Source: JBCCFW01 sp039029535 (GTDB taxonomy: Bacteria; Acidobacteriota; JBCCFW01). From it: a stretch of 64,000 nucleotides of DNA. Below, in pieces: positions 25,620-34,670 of this stretch (positions are counted from its first letter, which is position 1; the number at the start of each line of letters is the position of its first letter). The stretch covers positions 5,502-69,501 of the forward strand of contig JBCCFW010000020.1 in the NCBI GenBank assembly GCA_039029535.1, read 5' to 3'. Made by a program: the position numbers and the translations under genes. The notes below the pieces were generated by a model, which saw nothing but the letters and a program-made list of their open reading frames with translations, ran no database searches and was not told where the DNA came from.

Positions 25620-28151
25620 TCAGCGCAGCTCTTCGAGCACCGGTCGTTCACCACCCCGAGCGCTCGCCCAGGTTCCCACCACTGCCGACAGCACCGTCGC
25701 CGTCACGATGGCGACCACGCAGCGCAGCACCGGCCAGTGCCAGCCGAGCTCGAGCAGCTCGACGACGACGAGCCGCGCGAGCAAGAGCGCGAAGCCGACG
25801 CCGACCAGGCTCGCGACGAAACCGACGAGACCCAGCTCGGTCGCCGTCGCCCACGCGCGCTGACGTCGGGTGGCCCCGAGTGCACGGAGCAACGCCGCCT
25901 CGCGTCGACGACGTCCGGCCTCCGCAACGACCACCGCCAGCAAGACGGCGAGGCCCACCGCCACGGTGAAGCCGCCCATGACCGTCACGCCCGCAGCGAC
26001 CAGCCCGAGCACGTCGGCAACACGACGCAGGACGTCCTCGACCTGGATGAGCGCGACGTTGGGCAAGCGATGTGGAAGGAGGTCTTGCAACGCCTGGAGC
26101 GGTCCGGGGTCGAGACGCGCCGCGATGAGACGCGAGTGCGGCGCCCGCTCGAGCACGCCGGGCTCGACCATGAGGAAGAAGTTGATCCGGAAGCTCGTCC
26201 AGTCGACCTCGCGCAGGCTCGTGACCTGGAAGCTCATCCGTCGTCCCTGGACGTCGAGGACCAGCGTGTCGCCCAGCTCGATGCCGAGGTCGTTGGCGTA
26301 CTCGACCTCGACGCTGACCTCGTCGACCTCGGGTTGCTCGAAGAGCGCGCCGGCGACGATGCGGTTGTCGGGCTGGAGCGAGTCGCGCCAGGTCAGACGC
26401 TGCTCGCGCGTGAGCGCCCAGCGCTGTCCTCGCTCCTCCGCTCCGAGAGCATCGACGATCTGCTGCACCGAGCGTCCGCCGATGCGTTGCAGGCGACCGA
26501 TGACCACCGGCACCTCGTCGATCTCGGTCGCCCGATGCTCGTCGAGCAGCGACAGCACTTCCTCTCGCTGGTCGGGCTGGACGTCGATGAGGAAGGCGGT
26601 CGGCGCGTTCTCGGGCACGCCCTGCCGGAGCTGATCGCCGAGAACCTCTTGGACGATCGTCACCGTTGCGACCGCCAAGATCCCGAGCCCGAGCGCCACC
26701 AGCGCTCCGTTGCGGCCGGCCGAGCTCCGGGAGAGCGACGCCATGGCCAGGCGCAGCGGTACCGGCAGCCCACGTCGCGGCCAGCGGGCGATGAGCGTCG
26801 AGAGCCCGAGCGCGGCGACGCCCAGCACGAGGGCGGCCACGAGCACGAGGGCGACCTGCCAGACCGCCGTCGTGGCCTCGCCGGCCTGGAGCCACTGCAG
26901 CAGCCAGGTCCCGCCGAGCACGACGGTCAGCAACGAGATCCGCGCCGGCCAGCTCAGCGGAGGAGGCTGCACGTCGGCGCGAAGCACCAGAGCGGCCGGG
27001 ACGCGATGCAGGGCCAGCAGCGACGGGAGCGACGCGAGCAAGGCCATCCCGATCCCGAGAACGAGCCCGAAACCGACGGCGTCCAGCCGCCAGGTCGACA
27101 CGGTCAAGCCCGGGAGCATCCCCTCGAGCCAGCCGGGCAGCGGGGCCGCCAACAGCAGGCCACCGACGGCACCGATCAGGCTGGCGACCAGCGCGAGAGT
27201 CAGGACCTGCAGCACGCCCTGCACGAGGATCTCGACGGGCCGAAGACCCAGCGCCTTCCAGGCGGCGATCTCGCGTCGTCTCGGCTCGGCCCAGGCCGCC
27301 GTCGCGCGCGCCACGCCCAGGCCCCCGAGGACCAGCGAGGCCAGCGCGATGAGCGCGAGGAACTGACGTCCCCGTTGGAGAGAGCCGGCCAGGCTTCGCT
27401 GCCCGCCCTCGGTGGTCTCCAGGTTCACCCAGGGCGTGTCGACCATGTCGGCGCGGAGCCGACCGGCGAGAGCAGCGCCATCGGCTCCTTCGGGCAGGCC
27501 GACCAGGTGGCGGTAGAAGGTCCGGCTCCCCAACCCGAGCAAGGGCGTGCGCTCGAGACCTGCGCGAGTGATCAAGACGCGCGGCCCGAGGGAGAGCAGG
27601 CGATCGTTGCGATCGCTCTCGGAGACGATCGCACCGGCGATCTCGAAGCGCTCGCCGCCGAGGACGATGTCGTCACCCGGTTCGAGATCGAGCAGGGCGA
27701 GGAGGTCCGGTGCGAGCAGGGCGTCATGCTCGGTGAGCCAGCCGACCAACGGTCGCTGCGGCTCGGTCACGACATCGCCGTGAATCGGGTGCTCACCCGA
27801 GAAGGCCATGAGCAGGGCCAGCCGGCTCGGACCCGTGTCGTCACTCCCTTCCGGAGCCGCCGCCGCCACCAGGGTCGGGACCTCGACCGTGTGCGAGAGC
27901 CGGGCCCCCGGCACCGCACGTGCCAAGTCGAGGAGCTCCTCGGGCACGACGCGCCGTGACGACAGGATCAGGTCGGCGCCGAGCAAGCGCTGGGCCTCGC
28001 TCCGCAGGAGCTCGCGCACGCCGCCGGACAGGGCTTGAGTGGCCACCACCGCCGCCACGCCGAGGGCGAGGCAGGCGATGAAGACCAGAGCGGTGGAGCG
28101 CCAGCCTCGGAGGTCGCGGAGGCTCCAGCGCAGGAGGGGCTTCAGGCGCAC
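25620..28151 (-). CDS. ybbP: ABC transporter permease, FtsX/YbbP-like
   Basis: The 843-aa inner-membrane protein is a duplicated FtsX-type permease of the YbbP/LolC-related group. An N-terminal membrane helix (residues about 17-38) is followed by a ~200-residue extracytoplasmic domain. Then come two sets of membrane segments (about 255-400 and 410-500), a second extracytoplasmic domain (about 520-690) and a final three-helix FtsX block (about 715-840). It overlaps the stop of its ATPase by ten bases (28142-28151). With the ATPase and the divergent tesA-like lipase it reproduces the E. coli ybbP-ybbA/tesA order. A role in lipid or lipoprotein handling is inferred from that context. Confidence 0.9.
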   Translation of the reverse strand: MRLKPLLRWSLRDLRGWRSTALVFIACLALGVAAVVATQALSGGVRELLRSEAQRLLGADLILSSRRVVPEELLDLARAVPGARLSHTVEVPTLVAAAAPEGSDDTGPSRLALLMAFSGEHPIHGDVVTEPQRPLVGWLTEHDALLAPDLLALLDLEPGDDIVLGGERFEIAGAIVSESDRNDRLLSLGPRVLITRAGLERTPLLGLGSRTFYRHLVGLPEGADGAALAGRLRADMVDTPWVNLETTEGGQRSLAGSLQRGRQFLALIALASLVLGGLGVARATAAWAEPRRREIAAWKALGLRPVEILVQGVLQVLTLALVASLIGAVGGLLLAAPLPGWLEGMLPGLTVSTWRLDAVGFGLVLGIGMALLASLPSLLALHRVPAALVLRADVQPPPLSWPARISLLTVVLGGTWLLQWLQAGEATTAVWQVALVLVAALVLGVAALGLSTLIARWPRRGLPVPLRLAMASLSRSSAGRNGALVALGLGILAVATVTIVQEVLGDQLRQGVPENAPTAFLIDVQPDQREEVLSLLDEHRATEIDEVPVVIGRLQRIGGRSVQQIVDALGAEERGQRWALTREQRLTWRDSLQPDNRIVAGALFEQPEVDEVSVEVEYANDLGIELGDTLVLDVQGRRMSFQVTSLREVDWTSFRINFFLMVEPGVLERAPHSRLIAARLDPGPLQALQDLLPHRLPNVALIQVEDVLRRVADVLGLVAAGVTVMGGFTVAVGLAVLLAVVVAEAGRRRREAALLRALGATRRQRAWATATELGLVGFVASLVGVGFALLLARLVVVELLELGWHWPVLRCVVAIVTATVLSAVVGTWASARGGERPVLEELR

Positions 28152-28903
28152 GTCGTCGTCTCGGCGCGAACCACCTCGCGCTCGATGCGACCGTCGCGGA
28201 GGTGGATGCTGCGGTCGGCGCGCGCGGCGACCTCCGAGTCGTGGGTCACGATGACCATGGCGGTCTCGCGTCGTCGTCTGAGATCGTCGAGGAGGTCGAG
28301 GACGCGACCACCACTCTCTCGGTCGAGGTTGCCGGTGGGCTCGTCGGCGAGGAGGAGGCCGGGCTCGTTGGCGAAGGCCCGCGCGACGGCGACTCGCTGC
28401 TGCTCGCCGCCGGAGAGCTGGCTCGGCAGGTGATGGGCACGCGCGCCGAGGCCGACCGCCTCCAGCCAGCGAAGGGCCCGCTCACGAGCATCCTCGATGC
28501 CGGCGAGGTCGAGGGGGAGCTCGACGTTCTCCAGGGCGGTGAAGCGAGGGAGGAGCTCGTGGGACTGGAAGACGAAGCCGAGCTCGGCGCGACGCCAGCG
28601 GGCGAGCGCGTCCTCGTCGAGCCCGACGAGCGAGCGACCGCGATGACGGACGTCGCCGTCAGTGGGCCGGTCGAGCCCGCCCATGAGCCCCAGGAGGGTC
28701 GACTTGCCGCTTCCCGAGGGGCCCAAGATCGCGAGGAACTCACCCGGTGAGATGCTCAGGTCGACCCCATCGACGGCGGCCACGACGCCCTCGCCGGAGG
28801 GGTGATGACGCTTCAGCCCGCTGAGCTCGAGCACCGGCGCGGGCGACGTCGTTCCGGGTGGGTCGTCACCGCCGGATTGGCGTGAGGCATCCTCGCTGGT
28901 CAT
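28142..28903 (-). CDS. ybbA: ABC transporter ATP-binding protein, YbbA/LolD-like
   Basis: The 253-aa ATPase has Walker A LGPSGSGKSTLLG (about residue 60), Q-loop region FQSHELLPRFTALENVELPL, signature LSGGEQQRVAVARA, Walker B LLLADEPTGNLD and the H-loop VTHDSE. These details (TGNLD, HELLP) are typical of the LolD/MacB/YbbA branch that drives FtsX-like permeases. I chose ATG 28903; the frame remains open upstream but overlaps the divergent gene and has no domain content. It is translated ahead of, and overlaps, the permease gene. Confidence 0.93.
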   Translation of the reverse strand: MTSEDASRQSGGDDPPGTTSPAPVLELSGLKRHHPSGEGVVAAVDGVDLSISPGEFLAILGPSGSGKSTLLGLMGGLDRPTDGDVRHRGRSLVGLDEDALARWRRAELGFVFQSHELLPRFTALENVELPLDLAGIEDARERALRWLEAVGLGARAHHLPSQLSGGEQQRVAVARAFANEPGLLLADEPTGNLDRESGGRVLDLLDDLRRRRETAMVIVTHDSEVAARADRSIHLRDGRIEREVVRAETTTCA

Positions 28904-28958
28904 GATGGCTCCGAGTCGTGCTCGCCCCCGCGACGGCTGCGGGGCAGGGACCGAAAGC

Positions 28959-29630
28959 ATGTCGTCTTCAACGCCCCATCGCCTCCTTCTCGTGACCCTG
29001 GCCCTCCTGGGTCTCGCCTGCGGTTCTTCGGTCGACGAGCCGCCCGCCAGCACGCGCGTCGTCGACGGCGATCCGCCCCTGGTCCTCTTCCTGGGCGACA
29101 GCCTGGCGGCCGGCTACGGACTGCCGGAGGACGAGGCCTTCCCGGCGGTGCTCCGCGACCTCCTCGCCGAGCGTGGCAAGGACATCGAGATCATCAACGC
29201 CGGCGTCTCGGGCGACACGAGCACGGGCGGCCTCAACCGCCTCGACTGGGTGCTCGAGTCGGAGCCCGACCTGGTCTTCATCGAGCTCGGCGCCAACGAT
29301 GGCCTGCGTGGACAGTCGGTCGAGACGATGGAGGCCAACCTGCGGGCCATCGTCGACGGCGTGCGGGCGGCGGGCGCTCGACCGCTGCTCACGGGCATGC
29401 AGATGCCGCCCAACTACGGGCCCGAGTACGCCGGGAAGTTCAAGGCCGTCTTCCCTCGGGTGGCCGACGAGCTCGACGTGCCGTTCTTCCCCTTCCTGTT
29501 GAAGGACGTGGCGGCCAAGCCCAAGTACAACCTCGGCGACCTCATCCACCCCAACCGTGAGGGTCACCGCATCATCGCGGAGAACCTGCTCGACTTCTTC
29601 GAGGACGCGCTGGACGACCTGGAAGGCTGA
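28959..29630 (+). CDS. tesA: TesA-like GDSL esterase/lysophospholipase, exported
   Basis: The 223-aa SGNH hydrolase has block I LFLGDSLAAGYGL (nucleophilic Ser), block II Gly (NAGVSGDTSTGG), block III ELGANDGLRG (Asn) and block V DLIHPNREGH (Asp and His). These are the residues of E. coli TesA, a periplasmic thioesterase/protease I/lysophospholipase. The N-terminus is a signal peptide (LLLVTLALLGLAC) with a lipobox-like end, so a lipid anchor is possible. I placed the start at ATG 28959 for this reason; an ATG at 28902 would overlap the divergent ATPase gene. The divergent pairing with ybbA/ybbP is conserved in many proteobacteria. Confidence 0.93.
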   Translation: MSSSTPHRLLLVTLALLGLACGSSVDEPPASTRVVDGDPPLVLFLGDSLAAGYGLPEDEAFPAVLRDLLAERGKDIEIINAGVSGDTSTGGLNRLDWVLESEPDLVFIELGANDGLRGQSVETMEANLRAIVDGVRAAGARPLLTGMQMPPNYGPEYAGKFKAVFPRVADELDVPFFPFLLKDVAAKPKYNLGDLIHPNREGHRIIAENLLDFFEDALDDLEG

Positions 29631-29645
29631 GACGACCCGCCGCGC

Positions 29646-30317
29646 TCAGGCCCGGCGCGCGACCGCCACGAAGAGATCGCAGCCGGTCCCGTCGGCTCCC
29701 TCGAAGACCTCGTCGCGCAGCAGCTCGAAGCCGGCCGTGGTCAGCTCGGCTCTCAGCGAGTCGGGCTCACCGATGAAGCGCACGCCCTTGCCGTCGCGAA
29801 GCAGGCAGCGACTCTCCGGGTCGTAGTCTCCGGCGAAGCCCGCCGGCAGCTCACCGCTCATGGCGTTGAGCAGGAAGACACCGCCCTGGCTCAAGACCCG
29901 CCGCACCGAGGCGAGCAACGCCGCGCGATCGTCGCCGACGATGCAGTGCGCGCAGTTGCCGTCGTGGACGAGGTCGAAGCTGTCGTCCGCGAGCCCGGCC
30001 AGGTCGAGCACCGAGCCGACGCGAAAGTCGACGGGAAGCCCGGCCGATTCAGCGTTCTCCCTCGCCCAGGCGATCGCCGTCGGCGAGAGGTCGACGCCGG
30101 TGACCTCCCAGCCCCGCCGCGCGAGCCAGAGCGCCTTGCGACCTTCCCCGCAGCCGAGATCGAGGAGACGACCGCCCCGCGGCACCTCGTCCCAGGCGAG
30201 CACTGCCGCGGTTCGCTGCTGAGCACGCTCGAGGAGCGTGTCGTCAGCCCAGCCCTTGCGGCCGCCCGACCGCAGCTCTCGGTACTGACGGTCGAAGAGA
30301 GAGTCGTCGGCGGTCAC
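29646..30317 (-). CDS. class I SAM-dependent methyltransferase
   Basis: The 223-aa protein has a Rossmann methyltransferase core: motif I LLDLGCGEGRKALWLAR (about residue 50), the acidic end of strand 2 (VTGVDLSPTAIAWAREN), motif post-II VGSVLDLAGLADDSFDLVHDGN, and FLLNAMSG. The substrate cannot be told. It begins with GTG seven bases downstream of the FAD oxidoreductase stop, so the two probably form a transcription unit, and it is convergent with the tesA-like gene. Confidence 0.88.
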   Translation of the reverse strand: MTADDSLFDRQYRELRSGGRKGWADDTLLERAQQRTAAVLAWDEVPRGGRLLDLGCGEGRKALWLARRGWEVTGVDLSPTAIAWARENAESAGLPVDFRVGSVLDLAGLADDSFDLVHDGNCAHCIVGDDRAALLASVRRVLSQGGVFLLNAMSGELPAGFAGDYDPESRCLLRDGKGVRFIGEPDSLRAELTTAGFELLRDEVFEGADGTGCDLFVAVARRA

Positions 30318-30323
30318 GGGCGC

Positions 30324-31727
30324 TCAGGCCTGATCCGCGACAGCCCCGGTCCCCCGCTGCTTCGCCACGTCGCGCACGAGGTTGAGCATGACCTCGGACA
30401 GGGTCGGGTGGTACCAGGGCATGACGAGCACGTCGTCGACCGTCATCCGACCGTGCATCATCACCGAGATGACGTGCACGAGATCGTCGGCACGTGGACC
30501 GACGATGGTCGAGCCGAGGATCTCGCCCGACGCACGGTCGACGAGCAACTTCCACTCACCGTGCTTGACGCCCATGGTGATCGCCCGCCCCGTCGACGGG
30601 AAGCTCGCCTGGCCCACGACGACCTCGCCACTGGCGATGCGCTCCTCCGCCTCCTTCGGCGTGATGCCGACCTGGGCGAAGGGAGGGTCGGTGAAGATCG
30701 CCGACATGAAGAGCCGGTAGTCGATCTCCTGGGGCTCACCTCCCGCCGCGTTGTGACCGGCCACGCGACCTTCTTGATTGGCGAGATGGAGGATCTGCTT
30801 CTGCCCGGTCGAGTCTCCGGCCAGGAACACCCGCGGGTTGTCGGTCCTGAGCCGCGCGTCGTGCTTCAGCCGACCACGCTCGGGCGTGAGCCCGACGTGC
30901 TCGAGACCGATGTCGGACAGGGACGCTCCGCGACCGGCGGCGATGAGGATCTTCTCGACCTCGAAGCGACGCTCGCCGTCGGGACCCGAGATCGTCGCCG
31001 CGATGAGCTCACCGCTCTTCTCCACCGCGCTCAGGCTGGCCGGCTGGTGGATCTCGATCTCGGAAGCCAGCGCCGCGCTGAGCTCTTCACCAGCCGACGG
31101 GTCGAGCCGCGCCAAGAGCGGTGAGCGCGACGCCAGCACGACCTTCGTGCCGATGCGCGCGAAGAACTGAGCCAGCTCCAGGCCGATGGCGCCGCCGCCC
31201 TGCACGAGCAACGACTCGGGCTGCTCGGTGAGCGCCATGACCGAGTCGCTGGTGAGGTAGCCGACCTCGTCGAGCCCGTCGATCGGCGGCACGTTGGGCG
31301 CCGAGCCGGTGGCGATGACGTAGCTCTTCGCCGTCAGTCGCTTCCCGTTCACCTCGATCGCCTCGCCCTCGACGAAGCGTCCACGACCGTCGATGACCTC
31401 GTAGTCGGCGCTGTCGATCGAGTCGACCTTGGCCTTCTTGAAGCGCGCGACCTGAGCGTCCTTGCGCGCCATGATCGCCGGGAAGTCCGGCTCGAAGCTC
31501 CCGCTGAAGCGCAGGCCGAGCTCCTCGGCATGGACGCCGGCCACCGCCTCGTGAGCCGACGCGAGCAGGGCCTTGGTCGGCATGCACCCCCGCAGGATGC
31601 ACAGCCCACCGAGCTCGCCATCGTTGATCATCGCCGTGCGGGCGCCCGCGGCCACCGCAGCGGACGCTGCCGAAGTGCCGGCCGATCCACCACCGAGAAC
31701 CAAGACGTCGTAGTCGTGCTCGCTCAT
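30324..31727 (-). CDS. FAD/NAD-linked pyridine nucleotide-disulfide oxidoreductase (dihydrolipoamide dehydrogenase-like)
   Basis: The 467-aa protein has the FAD motif VLVLGGGSAGTSAA, the redox-active pair in GGLCILRGCMPTKALL (Cys-x4-Cys), an NAD(P)-binding LLVQGGGAIGLELAQFF, the second FAD motif RVFLAGDST, and a C-terminal dimerisation domain ending with WYHPTLSEV, where the His of the usual HxHPT pair is present as YHPT. The preceding residue is Tyr where dihydrolipoamide dehydrogenases have His-Ala. No 2-oxoacid dehydrogenase genes are near, so it may be a Lpd paralogue or a mercuric-reductase-like enzyme without the metal domain. I chose ATG 31727 because the FAD motif begins there. Confidence 0.88.
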   Translation of the reverse strand: MSEHDYDVLVLGGGSAGTSAASAAVAAGARTAMINDGELGGLCILRGCMPTKALLASAHEAVAGVHAEELGLRFSGSFEPDFPAIMARKDAQVARFKKAKVDSIDSADYEVIDGRGRFVEGEAIEVNGKRLTAKSYVIATGSAPNVPPIDGLDEVGYLTSDSVMALTEQPESLLVQGGGAIGLELAQFFARIGTKVVLASRSPLLARLDPSAGEELSAALASEIEIHQPASLSAVEKSGELIAATISGPDGERRFEVEKILIAAGRGASLSDIGLEHVGLTPERGRLKHDARLRTDNPRVFLAGDSTGQKQILHLANQEGRVAGHNAAGGEPQEIDYRLFMSAIFTDPPFAQVGITPKEAEERIASGEVVVGQASFPSTGRAITMGVKHGEWKLLVDRASGEILGSTIVGPRADDLVHVISVMMHGRMTVDDVLVMPWYHPTLSEVMLNLVRDVAKQRGTGAVADQA

Positions 31728-31756
31728 CGACTCGCTCCGTGCGCCGGAGGGAGTCG

Positions 31757-32557
31757 TCACTCCAGCGCTTGCGTGAGGTTGCCGCTCTCGTAGCGGGCCA
31801 GCCCGGCGCTCCACGCCCACAGCGCGAGGACGAACAGCACGGCGTTGCCGAACAAGAGCACGCCTGCCTGCGACCAGCTCCACTCGATCAGCAGCTCGGC
31901 GGGAAGGTAACTCATCAAGCCCGCCGGCAGGAGGAGGAAGAGTACCGTGCGACTCCAACCGCTGAAGGCCCCGGGCGGATAGATGGCCACGACCACGAGA
32001 GCGTGCGTTGCCTGAGCGGCCACGGTATCTGCTCGACCCGCCCAGAAGGCGAGGCTGGAGCAGATCGTGCCGAAGGCGCCGAAGGCGAGGCAGGCGATGA
32101 CGCTGGCCACCGGGAAGAACAGCCAGTCCCAACCCTGCGCGTGACCGGAGACGGCGAACAGCCCCACGCCGACGGCCAGGTCACCCAGGCCCGACACGCG
32201 CATCTTGGAGACGGCCGCTTGGCACAAGACTGGTCGCGGCTTGAGCAGGAGATCGTCGAGGCGCCCCTGCGAGATCCGCCGCGCGAGCTCGGGCAGGCCG
32301 CCGAGGAACACCATCGACAGGCCGAAGCCGGCAGCGGCCACGCCATAGAGCAGGGCGAGCTCTCGCAAGCCCCAGCCCCCGACCTGCTCGAAGCGCTCGA
32401 AGAAGATCACCCAGAACACGAGGAAGAGCAGGTTGTTGGCGATCATGAAGATCACCTGCCCCAGGAAGGCCGCTCGGAACTCCATGGCCGCGCGCAGGCT
32501 CGCCGACCACTGGGCCACGAGCCAGCGAGCCAGCCCGGCGCGTGCGTCGTGCTCCAT
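31757..32557 (-). CDS. ABC-2 type transporter permease (COG3694-like)
   Basis: The 266-aa integral membrane protein has six predicted membrane spans: residues about 35-55, 68-90, 128-150, 155-180, 190-210 and 235-255. The central loop ARRISQGRLDDLLLKPRPVLCQ is typical of the DUF990/ABC-2 permease family, in which two different permeases work with one ATPase. It follows the other permease by two bases and is the last gene of the exporter operon. The substrate is unknown. Confidence 0.88.
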   Translation of the reverse strand: MEHDARAGLARWLVAQWSASLRAAMEFRAAFLGQVIFMIANNLLFLVFWVIFFERFEQVGGWGLRELALLYGVAAAGFGLSMVFLGGLPELARRISQGRLDDLLLKPRPVLCQAAVSKMRVSGLGDLAVGVGLFAVSGHAQGWDWLFFPVASVIACLAFGAFGTICSSLAFWAGRADTVAAQATHALVVVAIYPPGAFSGWSRTVLFLLLPAGLMSYLPAELLIEWSWSQAGVLLFGNAVLFVLALWAWSAGLARYESGNLTQALE

Positions 32558-32559
32558 CC

Positions 32560-33357
32560 TCAGCCTCCCTGCGCCTGGACGTGACGGCGACCGAGCCGCT
32601 CGAGGAGGAGCAACCCTCCGAAGAGCACCGCGCTCCAGAAGAGCAGGCGCAGCAACAGCGGGACGAGCTCACCCTCGGCCAGTCCTCCGACCGCCATCCG
32701 CGCCGGGTCGTGAAGCAAGACGCGAAACGGCAACCAGGACGCCAGCGAGTAGAGCCAGTCCGGGTAGAACTCGATGGGCATGAAGAGCCCGCCGAGCACG
32801 AACAGGAACTTCTGCCAGATCCAGTAGACCGGCGCGACGTCCTCGACCCAGAAGGCGAGCAAGCCGATGGACACGCGAACTGCACACTCGAGCAGGATGG
32901 CCACCGGCAAGACGAACCCCAGCGCCAACAACGCGTCGCGCCAGCGGAGCTCCGGGAGCCCGACCACGAAGACGAGGAACGGGAGTCCCAGGGCGAGCAG
33001 GCCGAGAAGACGTGCGCTCATGGTCCCCAGTGCTCTCCCCATCTCCCAGGCCGCATGCGGGAGCGGCCGGAGCAACGACACGGAGTACACGCCCGAGCGC
33101 ACGTCCTCGGCGACCTGGAGGTGCAGGGCCCCGGGCGCCAGCACGACCAGCTCGGTGACCAGGAGGTAGGTGACCAGCGCCGTCACGTCGAAGCGGCCGA
33201 GGTCCGTCAGCCCGCCCTGGCTCTCCACCACGGTCCACAGCCTCCAATAGAGGAAGAGGACCACCGCGAGGAAGCCTCCCGAAGCGAGCAGGTCGATGGG
33301 ATAGCGCAGCTGCTCCCGAGCAGCCCCTCGGGCCACCGCCAGCACCGCCGAGATCAC
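32560..33357 (-). CDS. ABC-2 type transporter permease (COG4587-like)
   Basis: The 265-aa membrane protein has about six spans and the family segment LQVAEDVRSGVYSVSLLRPL, which corresponds to the G-R-L/V...L.rPl loop seen in the partner permease. Its start overlaps the stop of the ATPase (ATGA, 33354-33357). The heterodimeric permease pair plus ATPase forms a complete exporter. Similar systems are annotated as drug or lipid exporters, without a firm substrate. Confidence 0.88.
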   Translation of the reverse strand: MISAVLAVARGAAREQLRYPIDLLASGGFLAVVLFLYWRLWTVVESQGGLTDLGRFDVTALVTYLLVTELVVLAPGALHLQVAEDVRSGVYSVSLLRPLPHAAWEMGRALGTMSARLLGLLALGLPFLVFVVGLPELRWRDALLALGFVLPVAILLECAVRVSIGLLAFWVEDVAPVYWIWQKFLFVLGGLFMPIEFYPDWLYSLASWLPFRVLLHDPARMAVGGLAEGELVPLLLRLLFWSAVLFGGLLLLERLGRRHVQAQGG

Positions 33358-34349
33358 GAGCCCGCCTCGGCTTGCGAGGAGTGGATGCTCCGCAGCACGG
33401 TCTCGAGCCGGGGCCCGCTGATGGAGAGGTCGTGGACCTGGGCCCCTGCCAGGAGGGCGCCGACGACCTCCTCCAGCGGCGTCACCTCGGTGTCCACCCG
33501 CAGGATCACCCGATGGGCTGGCGCTTCCAGGTGCTCCACGCCCGGGCGCTCGCAGCGGAAACCCTCCTCGGCGACCACGGCCTCGAGACGCCGAAAGCGC
33601 CGGTGTCCGGCCATCAGCTCGTCCAGGGAGCCGTCGAATACCAGCCGACCCTCGTCGATGAAGAGCACCCGGTCGCAGACCTCCTCGACGTCGCCGGCGT
33701 CATGGCTGGTGAGGAGGAGGGTGACGCCCTCCTCCTCTCCGAGCCGGGCGAGGAGGGAGCGGATCCGCGCCCGTGCCAGGACGTCGAGCCCGATGGTCGG
33801 CTCATCCAGGAGCAGGAGCTCCGGCCGATGGAGCAAGCTGGCCGCCAGCTCACAGCGCATCCTCTGACCCAGCGAGAGCTGGCGCACGGGCTGCTCGAGG
33901 AGATGAGAAAACTCGAAGAGCTCCGCCAGCTCGTCCCGGCGGCGACGGGCGTCGGCCGCTGGGAGCCCGAAGACTCGGGCGAGGAGGTCGAAGGTCTCGG
34001 CCACCGGGAGGTGGTACCAGAGCTGGGACCGCTGGCCGAAGACGCAGCCGAGCCGCCGAACCAGCCGGCGTCGCTGCTCCCAGGGCACCAGGCCGAGCAC
34101 CTCGGCCTGGCCGGAGCTCGGGTGAAGGATGCCCGTCATCATCTTTAGGGAAGTGCTCTTGCCGGCGCCATTGGGTCCCAGGAAGGCCACTCGCTCCCCC
34201 CTCTCCACCTCGAAACCGAGGTCCACGACGGCTTCCACCTCCTCGTGGGCAGGCCGGACGAGGGCCCCCAGGGCGGCCAGGAGGCCGGGAGCACGAGTGC
34301 GCCGGCGAAAGGTCTTCGAAAGGCCCTCGACCCTCAGAGAAACGGTCAC
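33354..34349 (-). CDS. ABC-2 exporter ATP-binding protein
   Basis: The 331-aa ATPase carries Walker A LGPNGAGKSTSLKMM (about residue 57), the Q-loop FGQRSQLWYHLPV, signature LSLGQRMRCELAASLLH, Walker B LLLLDEPTIGLD and H-loop LTSHDAGDVEEV. A C-terminal extension (residues about 240-331) resembles the regulatory tail of NatA/DrrA-type exporters. The YHLPV and TIGLDV residues are typical of ATPases paired with DUF990 permeases. It starts with GTG. The 321-bp region upstream separates it from the divergent TonB receptor gene and contains short direct repeats (34395-34420). Confidence 0.92.
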   Translation of the reverse strand: MTVSLRVEGLSKTFRRRTRAPGLLAALGALVRPAHEEVEAVVDLGFEVERGERVAFLGPNGAGKSTSLKMMTGILHPSSGQAEVLGLVPWEQRRRLVRRLGCVFGQRSQLWYHLPVAETFDLLARVFGLPAADARRRRDELAELFEFSHLLEQPVRQLSLGQRMRCELAASLLHRPELLLLDEPTIGLDVLARARIRSLLARLGEEEGVTLLLTSHDAGDVEEVCDRVLFIDEGRLVFDGSLDELMAGHRRFRRLEAVVAEEGFRCERPGVEHLEAPAHRVILRVDTEVTPLEEVVGALLAGAQVHDLSISGPRLETVLRSIHSSQAEAGS

Positions 34350-34394
34350 GAAACGAGTCCTCCGAGGTCAGGTTAGCGCGTGGCCTCGGCCCGG

Positions 34395-34420
34395 ACCGCG
34401 GGTTCCGTGAACCGCGGGTT
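34395..34420. promoter_or_regulatory. paired direct repeat, possible operator
   Basis: ACCGCGGGTT occurs at 34395-34404 and again at 34411-34420, 16 bp apart (about one and a half helical turns). The interval also holds an inverted repeat GGTTC-CGT-GAACC (34401-34413). It lies between the divergent ABC exporter and TonB receptor genes and is a candidate regulator-binding site. There is no other gene between 34350 and 34670. Confidence 0.3.
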
Positions 34421-34670
34421 ACTGACCACCTCCGGAGAGCGGGTTGCGGCGGTCGGCACCGGTCTCCATTCAGAGAGGGAACGGAGGACCGAATTCGCCG
34501 AAAACGAGCATTCTGGGCCTGGATCGCGCTTCTCCGCGGTGACATGATGCCGCGATTCCAGGGTTAGGGAACTGCAAGGACCGAGTCGTCTTCCGTCGGT
34601 TGAGGCGCCGATCGTCGATCCGGTCTTCCCCCCCTCAAACGATTTGCCTCCGCGAAGTAGGAGAGAACCC

